A stretch of DNA of 7,198 nt from Candidatus Cloacimonadota bacterium (lineage in GTDB: Bacteria; Cloacimonadota; Cloacimonadia; Cloacimonadales; Cloacimonadaceae): contig VGPI01000102.1 in the NCBI GenBank assembly GCA_016875595.1, positions 1 to 7,198 of the forward strand, read 5' to 3'. The notes beneath the pieces were generated by a model. The model was not told the origin of the DNA. It saw only the letters and a program-made list of their open reading frames with translations, and did no database searches. Positions 7,001 through 7,198 of the stretch are shown in pieces (position 1 is the stretch's first letter; each line of letters opens with the position of its first letter). The position numbers were made by a program, and so were the translations under genes.

Positions 7001-7198
7001 TGGGCGCGCTTCCAGTTGATAAATTCACCAATGAAGCTGTCCAATTGGTTGTGGCTGATGATCAGCATTTTGGGGCGGGACAGGGGCAGGTTTGCCAGAT
7101 ATGAAGTCTCATAATTATCAGCCAAGCTACGGTAGGCATCGACAAATGCTGCGGACACCTGCGTCGGGATCGGCACCGGATCTGATCCATGCAAACTG
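4075..7198 (-). CDS. Gingipain-like C25 family secreted protein with C-terminal sorting domain (N-terminus outside window)
   Basis: The frame is open to the window edge, so the signal peptide and propeptide lie beyond it; at least 1,040 codons are present. Numbering is from the codon at 7194. A C25 peptidase-like domain spans about 42-395. It contains 'LLILGDVTG', an acidic segment followed by 'YFPEMLVGRFSFGD' (142-155), 'YRGWGDANGWHYP' (248-260), 'SIVCNTGDF' (281-289) and 'MLSDPSLNMW' (383-392). C284 is the expected nucleophile, but W251 replaces the catalytic histidine found 33 residues before the cysteine in RgpB. Next come a beta-rich segment (400-478), two similar CARDB/NEW3-like beta-sandwiches (482-588, 590-695) and a domain with 'FTFRFYGNNYNQLSICSNGW' (755-774) extending to about 932. 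The FlgD-like sorting domain (950-1039) has 'QNYPNPFNP', 'GQLIKTL' and 'SGVYFYRLQA', consistent with type IX-like secretion to the cell surface. It may be a protease, a rewired protease or an inactive adhesin-like protein. Confidence 0.9.
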   Translation of the reverse strand, partial: SLHGSDPVPIPTQVSAAFVDAYRSLADNYETSYLANLPLSRPKMLIISHNQLDSFIGEFINWKRAQGFEVYVINKQSIAANPSVQQIKDAVYNHYMQYQCDYLLILGDVTGTFTIPTNIYPSPDGAEQDADDGHYGNLTGDDYFPEMLVGRFSFGDISECLTMINKSIRYEKNPHLSDTAWYSRALVVAGNYAEGGLRPTTPVLTSRWLREKMLGFGYSQVDTVFYPPSYPATSTIQAAINAGVSIVTYRGWGDANGWHYPLFHIPNLNSTFNGARMPIVFSIVCNTGDFANLNVNPCFGEKWMRMGSISSPNGAVAFVGPSDLHTRTRLNNSISSGMWSSIYDYGVRIFGSSVLAGKIEIYKNFPNDTGTNGIVPFYFHIYNMLSDPSLNMWILTPAAISPDVIVGGTTFTQSDAHIRISAPHLNNAIVTGTKNNEDFGFTRISGGFAILPVDPDQDGDLTITISKENYLPLVTTLAPAGTPTIGVSNNSLTAAGTVINPHQTYTLNLTLKNYGSIALSNVTATLTSDRPQMLEIPNNTHNISSLGAGQTTTASFTLNATHLVQPRQIITFNLVFSPVNVTHSFQLITGGAEISFVSYDGILHLGQNNTVTFTIINNGTAPLINAGVSAFTQTTAAVVTTPVVNLGNVAVGETKTFQAGIQIASDTFNGRNIPLRFLFTDAQNYSFNRYYAVTAGVPTTTAPTGPCEYGYWAYDSFDTTFPLAPVYNWTEIDPRDGGQGTVFLNQDDGTVVVDLPFTFRFYGNNYNQLSICSNGWVSFFPTWMVDFNNQYIPAALGPYTMLAPYWDDLKGMKIGEDPDGNGIFADMRMIYWHDAANNRFIVEWNDAYNQYTIDLGPDAHLEKFQVILYPQAGRDGDIVYQYHTIDNPGTGSNYCTVGIENHSQKVGLTYSHANFYPPTATPLQAGLAIKFTTIPPDSHVGNDDAVNASPIQLGQNYPNPFNPTTTIAFSTRQTGWVKVSIYNLKGQLIKTLSDTEMPAGEHSLTWDGTDHEGASVSSGVYFYRLQAAGHTQTRKMLLMK

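Noticed and set aside
7192..7194. TTG as the start codon of the C25 protein
   Set aside because: The frame is open beyond it to the window edge, no ribosome site can be judged, and a secreted C25 protein needs a signal peptide and propeptide upstream. The gene is partial.

Overview
The window (about 50% GC, nearly fully coding) looks like chromosome from a bacterium of the FCB group, and Cloacimonadota is my best guess. The guess rests mainly on the large secreted gingipain-type (C25) protein, whose C-terminus carries a 'QNYPNPFNP ... SGVYFYRL' FlgD-like sorting domain typical of type IX-like secreted proteins in that group. This taxonomic call is inference; no rRNA or other marker gene is present.

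Layout. (1) Bases 1-1320, + strand: the 3' part of a substrate-binding protein of the ThiY type (pyrimidine precursor of thiamine), overlapping by 4 bp the ATPase of the same ABC importer. The permease is not in the window. (2) Bases 1321-1487: a convergent intergenic gap holding a striking near-perfect 69-bp palindrome built from inverted copies of an 11-bp unit. (3) Bases 1488-3897, - strand: an apparent three-gene operon transcribed rlpA, psuG, then an M55 D-aminopeptidase (DppA type). A good sigma70-like promoter lies upstream at 3922-3951, and the last two genes overlap by 4 bp. (4) Bases 3898-4074: an intergenic stretch holding that promoter and a terminator hairpin for the gene upstream. 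(5) Bases 4075-7198, - strand: at least 1,040 codons of a C25-family secreted protein, open at the window edge. It contains a peptidase-like domain, several beta-sandwich domains and a C-terminal sorting domain.

How the genes fit together. The first pair imports a thiamine pyrimidine moiety, driven by ATP. The rlpA-psuG-M55 cluster mixes a cell-wall enzyme (RlpA), a nucleotide-salvage enzyme (pseudouridine-5'-phosphate glycosidase) and a peptidase able to act on D-amino-acid peptides. A turnover or recycling theme is plausible but is inference. The C25 protein has its own terminator and is probably an independent unit.

The two most interesting observations are the 11-bp-unit palindrome and the C25 protein. 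In the latter, tryptophan occupies the exact position of the gingipain catalytic histidine while the catalytic cysteine remains. I saw no CRISPR array, tRNA, rRNA or insertion sequence.
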